Positions 61,611 to 64,000 of a stretch of DNA of 64,000 nt are shown here, piece by piece; the stretch's first letter is position 1; every line of letters starts with the position of its first letter. The position numbers and the translations under genes are program-made. A model generated the notes under the pieces. The model was not told where the DNA came from. It did no database searches and saw only the letters and a list, made by a program, of their open reading frames with translations. This stretch comes from Paenibacillus oryzae (lineage in GTDB: Bacteria; Bacillota; Bacilli; Paenibacillales; Paenibacillaceae), in the NCBI RefSeq assembly GCF_001675045.1, contig NZ_LYPA01000031.1, positions 62,001-126,000 on the forward strand. The letters are read 5' to 3'.

Positions 61611-62132
61611 GTGACAAATGAAAGCAATGAACCGGCAAAGCCGGAAGTGAAGGAAAAAAAGTCGCTGTCGCTCAATGTGGTGAGCGGCAAGAAACATAGA
61701 GGCTTCGGGGCTGGCTCCATCGATCTGAGCGACGTGGCTTGCGTCATGATTGATGAAGGCGTCGCTTACATTGATGTCGGCATTATGCATGCCAAAAGCA
61801 AGGTTGAGCGCGGCATTCGTTTTTCCCCGAACAAGGAGGATGTGCCGAATGGACGCCCTTGCTGGATCGTTTGGGTAGCTGTTGACCGCAATGAAGAAGG
61901 AGCTTTCTATGCGGGTGCAACCTCTTGCGAAATGCTGGTGGATACCGAGGCGAAGCGCGGATGGAAAATACTTGCCGATCATGTCAATCGGTTGGATTAC
62001 GCCATTAAACGCCGGTTTATGCTAGACAATATAGGGGAGACGGAAAAAGCGGCTCTTCGCAAGCTGTTGGTGGAGCATAATGCGGAGTGGTGGGACCGCT
62101 CGCCCGACGAGCTGAAGCAGCTTCTGAGCTAA
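61611..62132 (+). CDS. YwhD family protein
   Basis: 173 residues from a GTG at 61611 (AAGGTGG eight bases upstream; upstream in-frame Mets overlap the M1 peptidase start). YwhD features: GGFGxGSI-like start (HRGFGAGSIDLSDVACVMID), MHAKSKVERGIRFSPNKED and PNGRPCWIVWVAVDRNEEG. Cytoplasmic; function unknown in Bacillus. Confidence 0.85.
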   Translation: MTNESNEPAKPEVKEKKSLSLNVVSGKKHRGFGAGSIDLSDVACVMIDEGVAYIDVGIMHAKSKVERGIRFSPNKEDVPNGRPCWIVWVAVDRNEEGAFYAGATSCEMLVDTEAKRGWKILADHVNRLDYAIKRRFMLDNIGETEKAALRKLLVEHNAEWWDRSPDELKQLLS

Positions 62133-62206
62133 GTGTCCTCCGGTCTGGGGGTTTAACCCGGGAATGCAAGCGGTGCAGCCTGTGAGCTTGCCAATTTTTA
62201 TGGTAA

Positions 62207-62246
62207 AAAACAGCCCCCCTGCCAAATGCGGCAAGGAGGCTGTTTT
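62207..62246. terminator. Bidirectional terminator between ywhD and the SLH gene
   Basis: AAAACAGCC / GGCTGTTTT arms with an inner GCC/GGC part; T runs on both strands. It serves both convergent genes. Confidence 0.8.
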
Positions 62247-62404
62247 GCATGCAACCGATGACTGCGTGCAACCGATGACTGCGACAATCGGGCAGCGGTT
62301 ATAAGCTTGATATTGCTCTGTTATGCTTCGTTTTGCCAATCATTGCGGAACTGGCCGCTGCCATAGAGCAGTCTGTACATTTGCCTCCCAAGAGGCAAAG
62401 ACGG

Positions 62405-64000
62405 CTATGGTTTGTATTGCAGCACGCGCATTAGAAGGGTTGCGGCTTCAGCGCGGGTGGAGGTTGCATCTGGCGCAAAACGGTTGCCGGAACGTCCTTG
62501 CATCAGCCCCTCGGAGGTCAGCGCCTCAACAGCTCCTAGTGCCCAAGCCGGGATGGATGCTTTGTCCGAGTAGCTGCTTGCTCCGCTTGAGTCAAGCGGC
62601 AGCTTCAGCGCTTTGGCAATCATCACGGCCATTTCCGAGCGAGTAACGCTTGCGGATGGCCGGAAGGCGCCGCCCGGATATCCGCTGACAATGCCTTGCG
62701 CTGTAGCAGTCGCGATGGCTTCTTTTGCCCAGTCCGGAATGGCAGCTTCGTCGGTAAAGCTTGACTTGACGGTGCTTGCTTCGGTTTTTAATGCTCCGGT
62801 CAGCATGACGGCAAATTCGGCGCGGGTGACCTTGTTGTCCGGTCTGAAGGTGCCGTCGCCATAGCCGTTAATAAAGCCGGCGGATACAGCTGCCGCAATA
62901 TTTGCTTCAGCCCAGTGTCCTGTAACATCATGGAATGAGGGAGCGGGCTCCTGCTTGTCGGTTACAGCAAAGACCGAAAACTTGGTGAAGTGGTCAGTTT
63001 CTACGGAAATGCGGTTTCCGCTGACGGTCCCGCCCATTTCAATCCATTTCTTTGAAATTTCGTCATAATAGAAGATCGATGCTTTTTCTCCATCGCCAAG
63101 GAGCGAAGAATTAAAAGTCAGTGTAAGAGTGACCGGCTTAAGGAAATGGCCTTCCGTATTTTTGGTTACCTCATAGACGGGCGATAGAGTCGTTCCAGGG
63201 CCTTGGCTCCAACCGCCGCTGCCGGTCAGCTTCTCGATGATAAGCTGGATCGCGGTTTCCAACGCTCCTTGAGGAACTTGAACGGTAATTTCGCTGCCGT
63301 AGCTTAAGGTTCCGCCATTTGCCGGATTAATAGTGGCTTCCGTTTTTTCGGATGGATTTGTCACTATCCCGCCTCCGCCGCCTGACGGAGCAGCAAGCGT
63401 TGTGGAGCTTCCCGTTAATCCGATGCTCTCCAGGCCGCTGCTGTCGATAGCCTTGACGACAAAGGTGTAGGCGGTGGAAGGAGATAAGCTGCTCACGGTA
63501 TAAGTGTTAGCATTAGCCGGAACCTTCGCCAGCGGCGCGTCTTGACCGGCCATATAAATAGCGTACTCCGCAACCCGAACGTTGTCGGTAGCTGCCGGCC
63601 ATTTCAGCGTCAGGCTGGCGGATGAGGAGGCTTCGACTTCAAGCAGGCTTCCAGGCGGCCAGGTTGGAGCTTCTGTTTCTTCCACGGCAATGTCCTGAGT
63701 GCCAACCGTTTCAAACCAGCCCTTCATCGTATTGAAATCATTGGAAAATGCCAGAGACAGCATCAGCATAATACGCGCATGCTGCGGGTTCAGGTTGTCG
63801 CCGGCAATGATGCCGTTTCCTCCGCTATAGATGGAGCCGGAGCCTGTGCGAGTAGTCGAAACAAAGGTTACTCCTTGTTTGATGGCTTCCGCGCGGGCCG
63901 CGCTCATCTTGGAGGAAATTCCTCCGGCGCCTGTGCCCGCCGTCACGATGCCTTTGGCTCCATCCTGCACCAGCGCGCGGATAGCTCCTCCTCCGGCTTC
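62405..64000 (-). CDS. Surface-anchored asparaginase with Fn3 and three SLH domains (partial, 5' end missing)
   Basis: 531 residues visible; the frame is open to the right edge. The visible N-terminal part is the end of a type II asparaginase: GAKGIVTAGTGAGGISSKMS, then GVTFVSTTRTGSG. Next comes a fibronectin III domain (ASLTLKWPAATDNVRVAEYAI), then a ZU5-like beta domain (ATINPANGGTLSYGSEITVQ). Finally three SLH repeats (FHDVTGHWAEANIAAAVSAG; FTDEAAIPDWAKEAIATATA; YSDKASIPAWALGAVEALTS) bind cell-wall polymers. So an asparaginase catalytic domain is displayed on the S-layer. The catalytic Thr region lies outside the window. Confidence 0.85.
   Translation of the reverse strand, partial: EAGGGAIRALVQDGAKGIVTAGTGAGGISSKMSAARAEAIKQGVTFVSTTRTGSGSIYSGGNGIIAGDNLNPQHARIMLMLSLAFSNDFNTMKGWFETVGTQDIAVEETEAPTWPPGSLLEVEASSSASLTLKWPAATDNVRVAEYAIYMAGQDAPLAKVPANANTYTVSSLSPSTAYTFVVKAIDSSGLESIGLTGSSTTLAAPSGGGGGIVTNPSEKTEATINPANGGTLSYGSEITVQVPQGALETAIQLIIEKLTGSGGWSQGPGTTLSPVYEVTKNTEGHFLKPVTLTLTFNSSLLGDGEKASIFYYDEISKKWIEMGGTVSGNRISVETDHFTKFSVFAVTDKQEPAPSFHDVTGHWAEANIAAAVSAGFINGYGDGTFRPDNKVTRAEFAVMLTGALKTEASTVKSSFTDEAAIPDWAKEAIATATAQGIVSGYPGGAFRPSASVTRSEMAVMIAKALKLPLDSSGASSYSDKASIPAWALGAVEALTSEGLMQGRSGNRFAPDATSTRAEAATLLMRVLQYKP

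Overview
The window looks like a stretch of a Paenibacillus-type chromosome (Bacillota, Gram-positive, moderate GC). The evidence is strong AGGAGG-type ribosome binding sites with frequent TTG/GTG starts, a surface protein with three SLH domains, futalosine-pathway menaquinone genes, YdjO and YwhD family proteins, a BmrCD-type heterodimeric ABC exporter, LtaS and CcdC. No rRNA, tRNA, transposase or CRISPR array was seen. Both ends are cut: the leftmost gene (minus strand) lacks its 3' end and the rightmost (minus strand) lacks its 5' end.

Layout. 1-1.8 kb: edge of a phage- or tailocin-like block with a structural-type protein, a sigma-like activator and a LexA-boxed promoter. 2-3.5 kb: MATE exporter. 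3.5-7.4 kb: MhqR-type electrophile/quinone stress cluster (MarR repressor, ring-cleaving dioxygenase, carboxylesterase, flavin reductase-like protein, thioredoxin-reductase-like flavoprotein). Its operator type recurs in front of a YceI gene at 18.1 kb. 7.3-10.3 kb: membrane protein, beta-carbonic anhydrase, membrane glycosyltransferase. 11-17.3 kb (minus strand): mqnD, mqnB, a PAS histidine kinase and three membrane or unknown proteins. 18-24.3 kb: YceI, DUF423, a TetR regulator, a YidC insertase behind a probable MifM-like arrest-peptide leader, a pirin, and an AraC regulator divergent from an aldo/keto reductase. 25.4-30 kb: ydjO, then a leader peptide and attenuator in front of a BmrCD-like exporter. 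30-43 kb: GGDEF/EAL protein, MarR-MMPL exporter pair, cytosolic asparaginase, Bcp peroxiredoxin, LtaS, VanY-type peptidase, cardiolipin synthase. 43.6-47.3 kb: PerR-like repressor overlapping an OmpR-type regulator, then metNIQ. 48-62 kb: mixed metabolism, MscS channel, WYL regulator with a divergent operon, BlaI/BlaR1-like pair, M1 peptidase, YwhD. 62.4-64 kb: asparaginase fused to fibronectin III and SLH domains.

The most interesting signals are regulatory. (1) A 124-codon ORF overlapping yidC has an N-terminal membrane segment, an acidic run, and a hairpin at the yidC Shine-Dalgarno. This is the architecture of B. subtilis MifM, but with a different sequence. (2) A 30-codon leader ORF before the BmrCD-like genes ends in bases that can pair with the 5' arm of a downstream terminator, giving a complete attenuation switch. 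(3) Two convergent intergenic regions 37 kb apart each carry four 20-bp dyads at an exact 52-53 bp period, and each is followed by a short tandem repeat. (4) Three palindromic MITE-like elements share GGGGCTGTCC termini. (5) An SOS promoter drives a roughly 400-nt transcript with a possibly frameshifted small membrane peptide. (6) A cupredoxin-like domain has lost its copper ligands.
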